A stretch of DNA of 64,000 nt from the NCBI RefSeq assembly GCF_000721495.1, contig NZ_JOHY01000022.1, forward strand, positions 33,599 to 97,598, read 5' to 3'. Within the stretch, counting starts at the first letter, position 1; every line of letters begins with the position of its first letter. This document shows, piece by piece, positions 63,918 to 64,000 of the stretch. Source of the stretch: Streptomyces sp. NRRL F-5123 (GTDB lineage Bacteria > Actinomycetota > Actinomycetes > Streptomycetales > Streptomycetaceae). The position numbers and the translations under genes were made by a program. The notes under the pieces were generated by a model. The model worked only from the letters and a program-made list of their open reading frames with translations, was not told where the DNA came from and made no database searches.

Positions 63918-64000
63918 ACCCCGAAGCGTAGGCGCGCGACTCCTGATGCGTCCGCGTTTTGCCCATTTCTCCCCCTCCCAGCCCTCCCCCCGCGCACCCC

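Overview
The window is a 64 kb stretch of very GC-rich actinobacterial chromosome, almost certainly from a Streptomyces-type organism. Third codon positions are strongly G/C biased, GTG and TTG starts are common, and several genes look leaderless. The scy-filP pair of tip-growth coiled-coil genes, nucS, and a complete atp operon flanked by prfA, prmC, rho, thr and lysA genes are diagnostic. From memory, the gene order matches the conserved chromosomal core of Streptomyces coelicolor around SCO5351 to SCO5419, read in reverse. I see no prophage, insertion sequence, CRISPR array, tRNA or rRNA, so this is vertically inherited core with small variable inserts between genes.

Layout, left to right. 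0-13 kb: the start of a DUF6230 gene; a thioredoxin-like/TPR protein; a TetR regulator; isobutyryl-CoA mutase large subunit icmA behind a perfect 22-bp palindrome; a MarR regulator; an ECF sigma / membrane protein / L,D-transpeptidase operon; a second MarR gene; and a tightly coupled operon of one DUF2127 membrane protein and three AIM24 paralogues. 13-20 kb: ArsR-like regulator/MFS divergent pair, a FemX-like aminoacyltransferase, a repeat-filled spacer, a MurJ-type flippase, and a PadR regulator overlapping a GDSL hydrolase. 20-23 kb: meaB, a thiolase and methylmalonyl-CoA epimerase. 23-28 kb: scy and filP. 28-39 kb: ABC exporter, small zinc-motif protein, LLM oxidoreductase, an SCO5389-type protein, nucS, a 96-bp tandem array, a large P-loop membrane protein with a STAS protein and 3-hydroxyacyl-CoA dehydrogenase, cobalamin adenosyltransferase, and a DUF2550 protein.

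39-47 kb: atpIBEFHAGDC on the minus strand, ending in a 15-bp perfect terminator. 47-57 kb: a WecA/TagO-type phosphosugar transferase, LMW tyrosine phosphatase, threonylcarbamoyl-adenylate synthase, prmC, prfA, rpmE, an LCP-family enzyme and rho with a large disordered insert. 57-64 kb: thrB, thrC, hom, lysA, a catalytically empty ArgS relative (nrtL) and a single-domain response regulator.

Three themes join the genes. A cobalamin-dependent short-chain acyl-CoA module (icmA, meaB, epimerase, thiolase, hydroxyacyl-CoA dehydrogenase, cobalamin adenosyltransferase) is spread over 35 kb. A cell-envelope and polar-growth set (scy, filP, murJ, femX-like, L,D-transpeptidase, WecA-like, LCP) is interleaved with it. 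A translation/energy block (atp, prfA, prmC, rpmE, rho) sits beside aspartate-family amino acid synthesis. The least explained items are the AIM24 operon, the degenerate P-loop protein, the empty ArgS, two CRP-type palindromes, and a dispersed ~140-bp imperfect-palindrome repeat.
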